Position numbers and translations under genes: made by a program. The notes under the pieces were generated by a model. It made no database searches, was not told where the DNA came from, and saw only the letters and a program-made list of their open reading frames with translations. This document shows positions 23,407-36,024 of a DNA stretch of 64,000 nucleotides, in pieces (position 1 is the first letter of the stretch; each line of letters opens with the position of its first letter). Source of the DNA: Lumnitzera littorea (taxonomy: Eukaryota > Streptophyta > Magnoliopsida > Myrtales > Combretaceae); NCBI GenBank assembly GCA_024138015.1, contig JAMXBB010000002.1:6543890-6607889 (forward strand), in the 5' to 3' direction.

Positions 23407-25657
23407 ATGGAGTTGAGACCTATTGATCCACGTATACTTACAAGACAGGTTAGTCATCGTTCACAGGCCATCTAAGAAAGCAAGATGAGTAATTTCATTA
23501 TCATTTACAATTAAGTGTTTTATTAAAGATGTGTTACTTGTTAACTTCATTGAATGTTTGTGTAGAAGGCTGCCTATGCACTATGAGTGCAGCACAACGA
23601 GATGTCATTATGTAAGGATGAACTGGATATTCCTATACATGATAGGATGGAGCCTTACATACGGGAAGCTGAGTTCTAATGAGTTGCATAACTTTCATTT
23701 ATTATGTTAGATTGGCATCTGATTATGACACTTGTCAAGAGATGGAGGCCTGAGACACATACATTCCACTTACCCACTAAAGAAGCAACCATCACATTAT
23801 AAGATGTTGAGGTCTAGCTTAGACTTCTAATTGAGGGGTTTGCGGTGGTAAGTCGAACAGAGACGGATGATGAGGAGAGCTGGGTTGATGTAGAGGAGAG
23901 ACTGCTAGGCGTGAGACCTGCTCGGATGAGAGGTGCTCATTTATCTCTAACGTGGTTGCGGGAGCATTTCTGGGTACTTCCCCGTAGGGCGGACGACGAG
24001 ACAATCCGATAGTATATGTGTGTGTACATACTCAACCTAATGAGAAGATTTATATTTGCGGATAAATCCTCCAATCTTATTCATCTGATGTTCTTACCAT
24101 TGTTAGAAGACTTCTCAATAGCTAAGAAGTTTAGCTGAGGCAACGCTTGCTTGGTATGGTTGTATCGACAGCTGTGTTCTACCTCATCATTTGATGTACA
24201 TGAGTTTAGAGGAGCCACTATTCTACTTTAGGTTTAAGCTTGGGATAGATTGTCACATGTTGCCCCTTTTAGTCAATATGGGTTTATTATTAACGAGGAT
24301 AGGCTATTGGCGACCAAATGGAGGGTAATACGGGGTACAACTCAACATCTGATGTACGTCGTAAATGCGTACTACATAGCATTTAACATACAGACAATAT
24401 AGCAAGTACGATATGATAAGATAAGTTATCCTTTTTACTGTCCTTTTCTCGATAGTAAGTGATAACTCTTGTTGTTTTACTGATTGTTTCTTTTTTTTTT
24501 TTCTTTTTCTTGTGCCTATTAGGTTGTTTAGGAGCCTTATATGGAGGAGTTGCTGCAGTTGCTCCCTTACTTCTGCATTGTCGGGCGACACATTTGGATT
24601 AGTCAAGTACCACTCATATGTTTCCACATCATTGAGTGGTGCTTTCCAGACCGTATTGTCTGTCAGTTTAGTGGATACTAGTACGTCCCATAGGAGTTCG
24701 ACACCTCAGAGCAACTCCACTAGCTGGACCTCCAAGATAGGACGAATGTTGACTAGATCAACATACATTATTCCTACATCCAGGCTTGGGGACAGAGACA
24801 TGGATTCCTAGTACACATCTAGAGTCCTTGAGGGGTCAACAAGAGTTACTAGTCGTGGTATAGACAAATCACCCGGCGTTACATTATACACCACGAAGTT
24901 GTCATCGGTCGATTGGTATGTACATCTAAAATTGTCCATTAGTTATTTGCACTTATACATACTTGCTATCCTATGTATTGACAACTATTTTTCTACTTAT
25001 TTCAGGTGAACTCGTTCGAGAGTGTTAAATTGGCACCTGACTATTCTACAGCGCTAAGTATTGCAGATGTGGCACTTTATTTTGTTGAGCAGCACAATAG
25101 CCTCATTCTCTATCCACAGTAGGAGGGCGTACATGAGCTACCCCATGTGAACCATGGCGAGGAGAAGAGACCACCTGCTAATAAGGATGTGCTAACTCCT
25201 CATGCACCACCTAAGGACAAAGTTAGAGTTTAAGGCAAGGCTTGAGCGGGATGTTATTAGGTAAACTTCAGTGACGATATCTCACCACATGGGTATCATT
25301 CTGTTGACTTAGGACATATCAGCGAGAGATACAGCACATACCCTAGGTCAGGGGTTGCCTCCACCTCGAGAGCTGAATCCAACTCCAAGGCTAGATTTAG
25401 CTCGTACATAACTCTCGAGTTCCAGCAACATCTTAATCTTACGACTCCACCAGTGTCTCAAAAGTGACATTCTACACCTATAAAGTCATCCATGGGTGAG
25501 GGCATCACTCAATTGCATTCGACCATATCAGCCGACCTAATTCCTCTTAGGGAACTTGATCTCAACGATCCACCACCTCAACCTACATAGTCACATGATA
25601 GACGGAGGTGTTCACTTCTTTCTCGTGCCGTGAGGACCTTTGCATGGCATAGGCATT
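23407..25657 (+). pseudogene. Plant mobile domain (PMD, aminotransferase-like) pseudogene inside the MULE
   Basis: Readable pieces in order: RPIDPRILTRQVSHRSQAI, DWHLIMTLVKRWRPETHTFH, LPTKEATITL, LRLLIEGFAVVSRTETD, ERLLGVRPARMRGAHLSLTW, LREHFWVLPRRADDETIR, IFADKSSNLIHLMFLPLLED, ACLVWLYRQLCS, AWDRLSHVAPFSQYG. This is the PMD fold of MAIL1/MAIN-like and MULE-linked proteins. A second block at about 24525-24900 (WCFPDRIVCQFSGY, DLQDRTNVD) matches the C-terminal part. In-frame stops and at least one frameshift make it a pseudogene. It lies 117 bp after the transposase region in the same direction and inside the same terminal repeats, so it travelled with the element. Confidence 0.85.
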
Positions 25658-26004
25658 AGTAGATATGTTTTGTCCATTCTTTTGTTTCCTTCTTTTTTGG
25701 CCATTGTATTAATATTATCATTGACTCATTACAAATTTTGTATATATACTGATTATTTGAAATACAATTTACTTTTCATCAGTATTGTAGTTCAATGCAT
25801 TGTTTATTTATCCCAGTATTACAATTTGCAATTATTTTCTCTTGTATCCAACTTGTATGGTCATTAGATGATCATCTCGTGTGCTTATTTCTTCTCTATT
25901 TATTATCTTTGTTGAGGCATTCCATCAATTGTGATTTTATGTAATTAGTTATTGTATCAAACTTTTCATTTAGTGTGCAATTTATGATTAAAAGAACATT
26001 ACTT

Positions 26005-26224
26005 AATCATTTAGGACTAGGGGAAATTACTACGTTTAATAACAATTATTTTTAATCACAAATTAAATGAAGTTAGGAATTTAAACTGAAGGCGCATGTA
26101 ATCATTTAGGACTAAGGAAAATTACTATGTTTAATAATAATTATTTTTAATCACAAATTAAATACATGTGCCTTTAGTTTAAATTCCAACTTGATGTACC
26201 TTTAGTTTAAATTTTAACTTGATG
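26005..26224. repeat. Direct and inverted repeats at the right side of the MULE
   Basis: A 64-bp sequence at 26005-26068 is repeated at 26100-26163 (both begin AATCATTTAGGACTA). The 30 bp between them (26070-26099) occur again inverted at 26164-26193, and a third, partial copy in that inverted orientation follows at about 26195-26224. Confidence 0.85.
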
Positions 26225-26305
26225 AGCTACTAAAGACGCATGTACTAGACGTACCCTTGATGTTAAAACTATCCACAACTGATGGCACATACTTTGCATG
26301 CACCT

Positions 26306-26396
26306 TTATTATACCATATTGTGTTTTTTTTTTTTTCAAAAGGAGCCCTTTTTCGTAATATTTTTTGGAAAAGGGTCTATTTTCATATAAAACTCC
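26306..26396 (-). repeat. Right terminal inverted repeat of the MULE
   Basis: Read on the minus strand from 26396: GGAGTTTTATATGAAAATAG, then an AAAAAATATTACGAAAAAGG segment, then CAATATGGTATAATAA. This mirrors 19800-19889. Confidence 0.85.
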
Positions 26397-26405
26397 AAAC
26401 TTAGG

Positions 26406-28390
26406 CACTCTAAGTGGGTTAGATCAGGTTACGAGTGAAGCTTACTGTAGCAACTTTTCCAACTTGTCATAGTATGTTATAGGCACCAAAACGAGCAGGT
26501 GATTCCACTTCCATGACAAAGTTGATGAAATGTGGTTTAATATATGTATATCAAGTAGTGGTGGTGTTTTTGGTGGTTTTTACGATTAGGCAGCAATAAT
26601 AGTTGGTGTTTAGGTCACATCTAAGGTACTACATCAGGTTGGGTTGCTTGGCTATGGTCATGGCATGTGTGTAATGATCATTTATGTGTTGGCCATGTGT
26701 GTCGTGCATTGCATGAAAGTAGTCGGAGCTAGATTGTAGGTTGGTGTTTACTATCGCTTGCGTAGGTGCTTTGAGTTGGTGTTAGGCGGCATCAATCATG
26801 GATGAGGTTTCTGTACATAGTGGATGTTGTCTAGGGTCGTATTGGGAGTAGTTGGCGGTAGATTTGTATGTATTGTGGTATGTGAGAGAGAAGGTTGGAG
26901 GTTGGTAGCTACTGCATGGAGGTTGAATGTAGAGTATGGTTGGGGTATGTGGGTCATTAGTTGTTGGGTGGGGTTCTGTTAAGTAGTGCGAGAGAGAGGG
27001 TCGAGGGTGATCTTGGAAGTGGTTCATTGGTTAGGTGTTGTACAAGAGAAGATTGGTGGTTGGATATTGCCAAGTTGATAGCAAGGAGTAGGTGTGTGTA
27101 TCAGCTAGGCTTGAAAGAAGATGAGGATGTTTTGTCCTTGCAACACGGACCAAAGATTGATATTGTGTTGTTTTGTATTTGTTGATCCAAAACTATTTTA
27201 TAACATTCCAAATTCGAATCTTCTTTGTTAATTTCGGATCTCATTAAATCTACCATAGATAAGATTTAAAATCCTACTTAATTTTATCAAATCTTTATTT
27301 AATCATTGTTGATGTAAATCATTATAAGATTTGAAGCTTTTATCAATGATTTAATAAAAATCCTTCCAAATCTATAGAGGAAAAATGAAGAACTGATAAC
27401 ATATGTTGTAGATTAAGCTTCTAGAAACTTTGCTACATTTTCCTCCCTTTTCTTTTTGCTTTTAGATACTAACTTGGCAAAAAATAAAATGTGCCCAAGC
27501 ACGTACATTACATGGGGTTTAAACCCTTGATCTCTAATCCCACTTATTCGTAAATTCATGTATTTTGCGGCTCACTTAAGCTTTTTTCTTATGATGTAAT
27601 ACAACATAATTTTATATAATATTTTTATTATTAAACTTAGCTTTATTTTAGACTTCTACTCCCAGGTCTAACTCAATCCAAATTGTTTTAAAATGACCTT
27701 AGCTTTTTTATATAGTCCAAAATATATATGTTAAAGATTTTTAATATTATTTTTAAATTTAATAAATCTTGAGTCTTATTTTAATTAGTCCAATTAAAAT
27801 ATTTTTTAATTGGATAAAAATTCACTTTATGAGCTCAAATATTTTACTAAACTTTTTTTTAAAAAATAATTTCTCTAAGTAAGCCCAATTTTTTAAATAA
27901 TCTAAATTTATTAAATTGTATGTATATTTTCAACCATTACTTGATTCGATCTTAAAAGACTATTTGACTTAGACACTTTTGACACTTTGTATTTTTTTAT
28001 ATTTTTTATTTTTCAATTTTCACTTTCTTTTCTTTTTTTTTTTTATATATTTCTTATTTTCCTTATAAATCTCGTCCTAAAAAAAAGAAAATAACCTAAA
28101 ATAAAAAGGTAGCAAAAATAGGGTGTCGACATTAATCTTTTATATTTTTATCCTTTTGTTCATCCTTTGTAATTAGATACTATTGTTTTAATGTTATCTT
28201 TTAATTTTGATATATCTTTGAGGGGAAGTTTTCTTAGATGATGAGAAAAAGGGGAGACATGGCAAAAATACTAGTACATAAACTAACTATTTGTTAATGC
28301 ATATACTATCTTGTTTACTGTATGCTTATGATTGTTACTCTTATAATATTTTTGTGTAAATTTACTTTGTTATTATAAAAAGAAGAAGAA
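26406..28390. other. Intergenic stretch; possible LTR end at 28131
   Basis: No gene is recognised. A G/T-rich stretch (26480-27180) has short open frames on both strands but no known protein. The sequence GGGTGTCGACA at 28121-28131 looks like the end of a Ty3/gypsy LTR, but its start was not found. From 28132 to 28390 the sequence may be the 3' internal end of the copia element whose LTR begins at 28391; the purine tract AAAAAGAAGAAGAA (28377-28390) supports this. Confidence 0.45.
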
Positions 28391-28988
28391 TGTTAAGGTC
28401 TCTCTTACATTGGTTTTCATGATAACAAAAAGGTTTAATGTTGCTAATGTTTTTGTTAAGTGTTCAAGTTTACTTAAGAATATATTTGCAGAAGTTCTGT
28501 AGCAAGTTTAAAGGAGCAAGAATTAAAAGAATCTAGTTCTTTAGAACCTTTTGTAGAAGTTTAAATTTTGATAATTTAAAAGGAGTTAAAGGTCGTAGAA
28601 ACTTTGGTAGACAGCTATATGTGAATCAAGCTAAATCTTTATACTTGTAGAAGTTATAATAGAAGCTTCGATTGAGAAAAATATGTAAAAGAGTACATGT
28701 AAAAGTTTGAGTAGAAGGTTCAATATTATCTAAGAAGTGCTAGTACAAGCTTGATTAAAAGGAAGATTTCTAAGCATAACAAAATATAACTTTAGTATTC
28801 CTATAGAAGCTTTCCTAAAACCTAAGGAAAGTCTTACCATAGAAAAGCTTTATAAAAGCTTAAGTAGATGATTTGAGAACATTCAAAATTTGTAAAATTA
28901 CAGTGGAAGGTGAAATTGATAAAAAAAAAAAAAAAAACTTCATAAAACATAATCCAAGGTTGAGTTAACATATAATCTGCTTGTGATG

Positions 28989-31900
28989 TTATAAGCGGTA
29001 CAATTAGAAGTTCAAAATCAATATGTAAAATTTATAATGATCAGATAAAGTATTCGATCAAATCTAAATTATACGTAGAAACTAGAAGTATTAGTAAAAG
29101 TAACTTTATAAGTTTGAATTTAAGAAAATAATTAATCAAATAATTAAATATCATAATATTGAATTATAAGTATATTACCTATTATTTATCGAAAATGCAT
29201 AAAACAAGTTTCGATAATTAACGAATCAATAGAAATAAATCATATGCATACTAAAAATCATAAAATAACATAAATAATATTTAGGAGTACTTACTTATAC
29301 TTTATATATATTTATATGTAGGTAAAAATACCCGAAATTACTCAAAATATGGAAAATAAAATAAATTTTATACTAAATAATTAAAGAAAATTACAAAAAA
29401 AAAATCAAAGAAAAATAAAAAAATCATAAAAAGTAAGGAATTGTCTAAATTAAGGTTATAGCAAGCCAAAGATTAAGAAGAAATAATTAGCTAATCAAAT
29501 TAAACCAAATAAAAAGCTAAAAAAGAAGAGATAAGGGCCAAATGTTAACAAAAAATTTAAAGAAAAATATCAAGCAACTCTATATAAGTAGTAATCCCCA
29601 TCTAGAACTCATTTTGATCTAATGGGAGTCTAAGAAAAAGAGAGAGAAAATAGAAAAAGATAGTTAGGGATTTTTACAAAAAATAGCAAAATTAGTGTGT
29701 AATTAGAGCTTAGAGAAAGAACCTACGACCAACGGCTAACTAGAAATGAATTGCCACCACTACCAGACCTTACCCCCACCACCCCTTTCTGCTGACATAC
29801 TTTGAGCCACCACTGGTAGCCGGAAGCCAATCGGACGGGTGAATCTAATTTGTAACCTGATTTTGTTTAATTTTGCAAAAATATTATATATGTTTAGAAA
29901 ATTATGAAATTTGGTCTTTATGTATGAAGATTTAGGGAAAAATATTGGTTTGATGAATTTATATATGGAAATATATAGTACTTGAGAAATCCTATAAACT
30001 TGAACTTATTTCGATTTACAAATAAATAGCCTTAATAGTATAGTTTTGAGCTCAAAATTTTTGTGTAGGCTATTTAGAAGATGTAAAATAGTGCTATGAT
30101 GAGATTTTTTAGAAATGAATTTTTGAAATTTTTAGATAATTTTTAGGCCTTTGAATCATATATATAACTATTGATTTTGGGCTAAATTAGTGATTAAATG
30201 TATGATTACTAACTTAGTATGTAATTAGGCATTTTAAGATGTTAATATCTGATATAGTGTGATATTTGCAGTGTTTAGAATGTTAGATGTGATTATTATG
30301 TGTATTATATAGTAAATATATGTAAATTAATAATATGTGAAATTAGAAATGTAATAAATAGAAAATATTAGGTTAAAATTGATAATATAATAATAATAGT
30401 AATACAAAATAAATTTGATATGAGACTTAAATTTAGTAGATTATATGAAAAATATAAAATTTTCTTATATCGAGAGTAAATCGGTAGTTAAATTAGGAAT
30501 AAGATGTATTACGAACTAGAATACTGGTTAGGAGCAAAAAAGTGATATTTAAGATACCCGAGTATAATGCGATTAATTTCACATTACAGTTCAAAATGCA
30601 TTTTTAGGATTTACCTATAACACCTGTAGTAAAAAATTGAATTAAAACTTAAGTCGGAACCAGATTTAGAAACCGATTCAGAAACTAATTTAGAAAATAT
30701 CAATAATAAGTATTATATATATGAAAAAAAAAAAATCGAATCAAGTCATAACTTAAAGCTTATATATCATAGGGATGAGTTGACCTGCGTCAAGTTAAGT
30801 GAGTGAATCGAAGATTTCATGTAAGTTAGGTTCAATATATCGTTGTATTTTAGAGTACTATATTAAAGTACTCAGAGGCTTATGGTTATATATGATTGTG
30901 CTTGTAAGTAATTATATATGCATGTGTTTATGTGTTTTTGATTACTTACTGAAAATTGATATTATGTTTTGGTATATTGTTATGAATTGAGTGATGTGAG
31001 ATTGTTTGGTCACCTTGACTAAATTTAATTATAAGTGACCTAATTACCTCAATTAGACATGCATTGTAACCATTTAGGGGATAATTAGAATTCTTTAACC
31101 AAATATCGATACATTTTAAAAAGATAGTGCTAGATAACATGATGATCTTTTCTTTATCTTTAGTTGAACTAAGTGATAGAAGAGGAGATCGCGGTAAAAA
31201 TGAGAGCAATGGTTCAAAGGATAGTTATAAGGGAAGTGATATCTCTATTGCACAAACCAAGGTTTGGTTGTGCGTTGCTACATAAACATGAAAACTCTTT
31301 AATCTGAATTAGAGCGGATGAAATTACTTCGATTTCATAATGGACCAGACTACATTACGTGATGGTATTTGTATGTTGCATTGCATATAATTAATTGTTT
31401 GAAAACCTTATTTGTGTGGGAAAATTATAATGGAGAGAATCAACGTTTAGGGGGCAAGTTTAAATAGGGGATCAATGTTTTAAAAAGTTTAAATAAGAAA
31501 TTAACGTTTTATAAAGTGGCTTAAATAATGGATAAACATTTCGAAAATTTTCAATAAGGGATCAACGTTTTACAAAGTAGTTCAAATGATGGATTCATAA
31601 TAGCTAATCTATAAAATTATTTAAACCACTTTATGAAACGGTTGATCCCTTATTTGAATTTTTCGAAAAGTTTATCCCTTATTTGAATCACTTTGAAATG
31701 TTGATCCTCTATTTGAACTTACCTCCAAACGTTGATCTCCTCTGTTGTAATTTTCATCTTGTTTGCGTTTGTTATGCAATCTTAGGTCTCTATCTTGATT
31801 TACTGAGCTATTGGTTACTCATATCCTTATAGATTTTCTTATAGGTACTGATTGAGATGCCACGTTATAATTATCCAGAGGTTAGTTTCTTTGTGAAGTA

Positions 31901-32233
31901 CTATAGGGTAATGGGGATCAAGCTGATTAATCCAACCGAGTCTTCTAGAGTTTTATTATTAAGTCTTAAGTTTTTTGGTTGATTATGTAATATGTTACTT
32001 ATCAAACTACCTTAGCATGTAGATATTTCCTGAGATTGTACGGCAATAAAAGTATCTTTATATAATTATGACTTAAAGTTTCTAGTTATAGATAAATTTA
32101 ATCTATAATTATGAATGAGCTATTTACTTCAAAGCAAAGAGTTATAGATGTTTTGTGTAAACCATATCTATGATAGGGACTATGAAGTTTTATACGTCGG
32201 GATTGTTGCCATTACGTCACTTTGGGGCGTAAT
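28989..32233 (+). mobile_element. Solo LTR, copy A of a 3-kb family (Ty3/gypsy-like)
   Basis: It aligns with 36025-39098 over its whole length, sharing for example the TTATTTATCGAAAATGC segment, the (A)GTGATATTTAAGATA segment and the ending TTTGGGGCGT against TTCGGGGCGT. It is flanked by TGATG at 28984-28988 and 32234-32238, a perfect 5-bp duplication. Its terminal bases (TT...AT) have drifted from TG...CA. It is longer than copy B because a 336-bp MITE sits at 31420-31755. A length near 3 kb suits Tekay/Del chromovirus LTRs, but no internal proteins are present to prove this. Confidence 0.72.
31420..31755. mobile_element. Palindromic MITE, 336 bp, inside solo LTR A
   Basis: Two arms of about 150 bp are inverted copies. 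The left end reads GAAAATTATAATGGAGAGAA and the right end on the other strand GAAAATTACAACAGAGGAGA. Copy B of the host LTR lacks this stretch, which proves it is an insertion. Flanks TTATTTGTG and TTGTTTGCG match at 7 of 9 positions, consistent with a Mutator-type target. The whole element could fold as a long hairpin. Confidence 0.82.
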
Positions 32234-33313
32234 TGATGTAGTAGAAGAGTGAGTAGAAGATAAGATCTATTTATGATCAAATATGAATAGAAAATTATTT
32301 TTAGATTTGATAGAAGGATTTAAACACGAATGAAGACCTAGCTCCACTAATAAGTTATATTTGGGTAATATGATAAACCCATTCCACTAAAGTCGGAACA
32401 ATACCATTGGAGATTATTTCAAAAATATTTTTAGAGGATTAAATCGCATAATTTTTTTTTTCGCTTAAGCGAAGGAGTTAGTTACCAATTAAGCTCTTTT
32501 AGATTCAAAATTATCTAAAGATAAGGATAGTTTGCAAAATCTTAGTAGAGTCAAACATATTTAGATAAAGCATGGTTTAACATGTCGAATATTTTATGAA
32601 ATTCAAATTTAATTCGTTATAAGCTTAAGAGATTCATAGAGGATTTTGTGACTAGATTTTATCAACAAGCAACATCCATTAGATTTTTAGCAACAAACCA
32701 ATTTTCAAACGTTGGATGGATGATTATAAAATCAAATGCATTCAAATGAAGAATATATAAGGGAAGAAAAGTTAAGGTGTGAATTTTTTTATATAGCATT
32801 AAATTTCTCAACCTAATGTTCTAGTTCTTTGAGCAAATATTTTAGAGGATTTCTACTTTTTTGTTTCCCCATTATTGTTCATTTGTTCAAGTAAAGTTTT
32901 GTTGTTATTTTGAGAGAGCAGGTTTTGTACTATAGACTATGTTTAGCTTGTGTAGAAGCTAGTAAGACATGATAGTATGAGTATAGGCCTTGTCAACCAA
33001 ATAATTGTACTTTTTAAAGTTTGATTGATTTGATATAGTTGAGCAACAAATGAAGATGATCGAATCCCTAGCAATAGAGTTGAAAGAGAGAATCAAGGTA
33101 TAAAGTGAAACCTCTATAAAAATCTTCGTCTAATCTTCTTTTCCTTACACTTTTATTTTTCATTTATTTATTTATATTATTGTCAAATTATTTTACACCA
33201 CTTACAATCACCAAGGGGTTGAATATTTTTTAATGGTATAAAGTACTTTGTAAAAATTATAAAATTCACAATAATCAATTGACCCCCCTCTTGATTGTTG
33301 AGCAAGACTAACA

Positions 33314-36024
33314 ATGTTGATACTGATACTTCCCTAATATCATGACCATATTATTTTATTATTTTCATTCTTGCCTTCTTTTTTCCTACATTTAGTGTTA
33401 ATAGACTATACCTTATCTAACACAAGGTGACTTTTAATTTTATTATTTCTTTTTATCTAGTTATAGCATACAACAAACAAATAACATACTTAACTATTAC
33501 TAAAGAGAAAAATGAAAATGACTATTGCAAAGACACTAAGTGACAATGACTATTGTAAATTATTCCATGATTACTATGATACTTCTATAAAGGGTATTTC
33601 AATAATTGGGTTTTTAGCTCGATTTAATGTCATAGTTTGGTTTCTCAAACCGATGATAGAGTTTAAGAAAACAAGCCTACCTAAGGCTAAGAATAGAGTT
33701 GTTGAACAATTTTTTCTACTCTTGATCTTAGTCCATTGTCTCGTTTGAGTTTATTTTAGGCTTAAAATGCCCTTAATAACCTTAGACTTATAATTCTAAA
33801 GAAATAGACTTCTCACTTAACTTAAGAAGATGTTGGCTTAGTCTTAACCTAAGCCAATGCTTAAAGCCCATGATATTATAAGGAAAAGGAGGCATCAATC
33901 TTAGTTGTCCATTAACAAAAACAATCCAATAGTCATATGAGAAAGAATATGAGAAAGGACAAAAAAAGTAAAGTTTAAGAGAAAATTGGGAATAGTGAAG
34001 GAAAGAATGAAAAAGGTAAAAACAAAAGAGGTGGTATCAAGTTAGTCGTTTAAGGTTATTAACTTATGATCTTGAGTTTCTTCTTTCGTTTTTTTTACTA
34101 AAACATTAAATTGATCGATATTATCATTTATTATTCATTTACGAGTATTGTTTAATAAATTTTTATAGAGTGGATATATGGTATTATGGAACCTGTACCC
34201 TTTCTATATAAAGCTTTATAAGTAAGCTAAATAAGCCAACACCCCACTTTATATTGATTTATGGGTTAAACAGATTAGCTCACTTAATGTATGGCTTGGA
34301 AATTTCGATCTAACCTACCCTACCGCATGTTATTTGACCTACTATTTGCATAATTTAGTAGATTAAGCGACCTAACCTATAGGCCAACCTCTTAACTTGC
34401 TAAAAATTTGTTTACACAAAATTTATTAATTTAAGATAAACTTACTAAGAATAAATATTATATTTTAAATTAAAATTTTACAAAAAATAATAATATATTC
34501 ATATATATGATTATGAATATCAACAATGCATGCACCTAATGATTGTATGTGTTGACTGTTGATTCTATCAAAATTTTAGGATGAGGCTTTTGTCTTTAAT
34601 GTTTAGATGCCAGATCTTTGATCCTTGGTCCAAAGAAGGCATAGCCTACAAAAATACTTTGAAAGTGACTTCGATGTAGGTACTTTCATGCTCAAGTTAG
34701 TTATAGGAGTGATAAAATATCAATCAATATCTAATAAATTGACTTGGGGGGTTACTTATATTTGTAAGTGATGAAACGGTTATTATTTAGGAAAGTTTTG
34801 ATAAATTGTATTGAAAATTGGGCTCCCCAATTAGGAAAGTACACCTTAATGGATTAGGAAGGTGGTTCCTTAAGTCAGTCAAACTAATTAGGTAAGTAGA
34901 TTCTTAAGGTATGCAATTGATCAGCTCTAAGGAGACCTCATCAAGCAATTTTGGAAAAATTGAATCTATCTGCTTGGAAATTCTGCTTTGGGTTAAGTCG
35001 GCTAAGGTGATAAAATCTTATTTGGGTAAGGCGGCATTGGCAAGCATTACTTACGTAGTTCTGGAGAGGTTTTGGGAAAGACTTAGGGTCCAAAATTTCC
35101 TATCAAGAGTATGTCTAGATATTATATATCAATGAAGAACAAATGGGCTAAATTTGATAAGAAACATAAAGGTTTCCTTCAACATATATTTGATTTCTTA
35201 AGCTACGGCAATTACGAACGTTGTACAATTAACAAGAAAATCAAAGATGGAATGACCTGGTTCATTCCTTGGTTTCATTTAGTCGTTTTCAATTAAATAA
35301 GAAAAGGTGCACCCAAACCATAATGGCAATAAAAGGAAAATGTTGTAAACAAATCAACCTTCGTTTTATAGACCCGACAACTTGCATACTCTAATAAAAT
35401 CTTCTATCCTTGGTTACTCAATATGGCATTATACAAGCACTTCTAAACATCAGTAGAATATTTTTTGAAATTCTAGAATGGAAAATAACGTGGAATGATG
35501 AAAAAGCATTATCATAGAAAACCCATAACAACCGTTTCTAGAAGTTGAATACATATTAAGTCTAAATAACTTTATCTTAAAACCTTTATGTCTTGTTCAC
35601 TTAAGGGGAATTGAAATTACATTCTCTCCTTATTCTTTATTACTGCATTTACTTGGTTTTTTGTCTTTGAATCGTAATTTCTTAAGAATCACTATTACGT
35701 GAAATCAAGTCATAGAGATTCCTTGATTTAATCAAAGAATCATGATTCATTACAAAATTTTACATTTTTTCTAAAAATAATCTCATATCAATTTAGCAAT
35801 GATCATCACTATTATTATCATTGCCGCCACTAATCACTACTACCACCGTCGCCGTTACCACCACTGCTACTGTTGCTACTGCCATCACCCTATTACCACC
35901 ATCATTACTCATCACCGTTGCCATTGCCATTGTCGCAATTGCCACCTTTGACTATCATTATTATCACTACCATTGCTATCATTATTATCGCCACAACTAC
36001 CCGTACCCCCTTCCAAGCCACTAC
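33314..36024. other. Intergenic stretch, no recognised gene
   Basis: AT-rich sequence with short open frames (33512-33748, 34911-35135, 35111-35296) that match no family I know. The segment 34600-34800 has the look of LTR or leader sequence but could not be assigned. A CCA/ACT-type triplet-rich stretch begins at about 35815 and runs to the solo LTR. Confidence 0.45.
35815..36024. repeat. Triplet-rich stretch (CCA/CAT/ATT), left part
   Basis: Imprecise trinucleotide repeats (ACC, GCC, ATC, ATT) give low-complexity translations rich in Thr, His or Tyr. The right part continues at 39099-39235, after the solo LTR, so the LTR landed inside one low-complexity block. Confidence 0.8.

Larger units (their letters stand above)
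19800..26396 (+). mobile_element. Mutator-like element (MULE), 6.6 kb, with transposase and PMD domains
   Basis: Inverted copies of a ~90-bp sequence bound the element (19800-19889 and 26306-26396). Directly outside are AAACTTAAG (19791-19799) and AAACTTAGG (26397-26405), an 8/9 match of 9 bp, the target length of Mutator elements. Inside, a MuDR-type transposase pseudogene (20509-23290) is followed in the same direction by a plant mobile domain pseudogene (23407-25657). Both are broken by many stops, so the element is no longer autonomous. The exact outer base of the terminal repeat is uncertain by about 2 bp. Confidence 0.85.
28391..33313 (+). mobile_element. Copia-type (SIRE-like) LTR, split by a nested solo LTR
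   Basis: It begins TGTTAAGG after a purine tract and has the GGTTTTCATGATAACAAAAA start common in SIRE/Maximus LTRs. It ends with a CAATTGACCCCCCTCTTG motif and GACTAACA, so the ends form TGTTA...TAACA. Removing the nested insertion (28989-32233 plus target copy) leaves about 1.67 kb. The five bases outside each end do not match (AAGAA and ATGTT), so this is more likely the 3' LTR of a truncated element than a solo LTR. Family assignment is by pattern memory. Confidence 0.6.

Noticed and set aside
28121..28131. GGGTGTCGACA as the end of a complete solo LTR
   Set aside because: The end motif is suggestive, but no start or target copy could be found within the preceding 2 kb, so no element is called.
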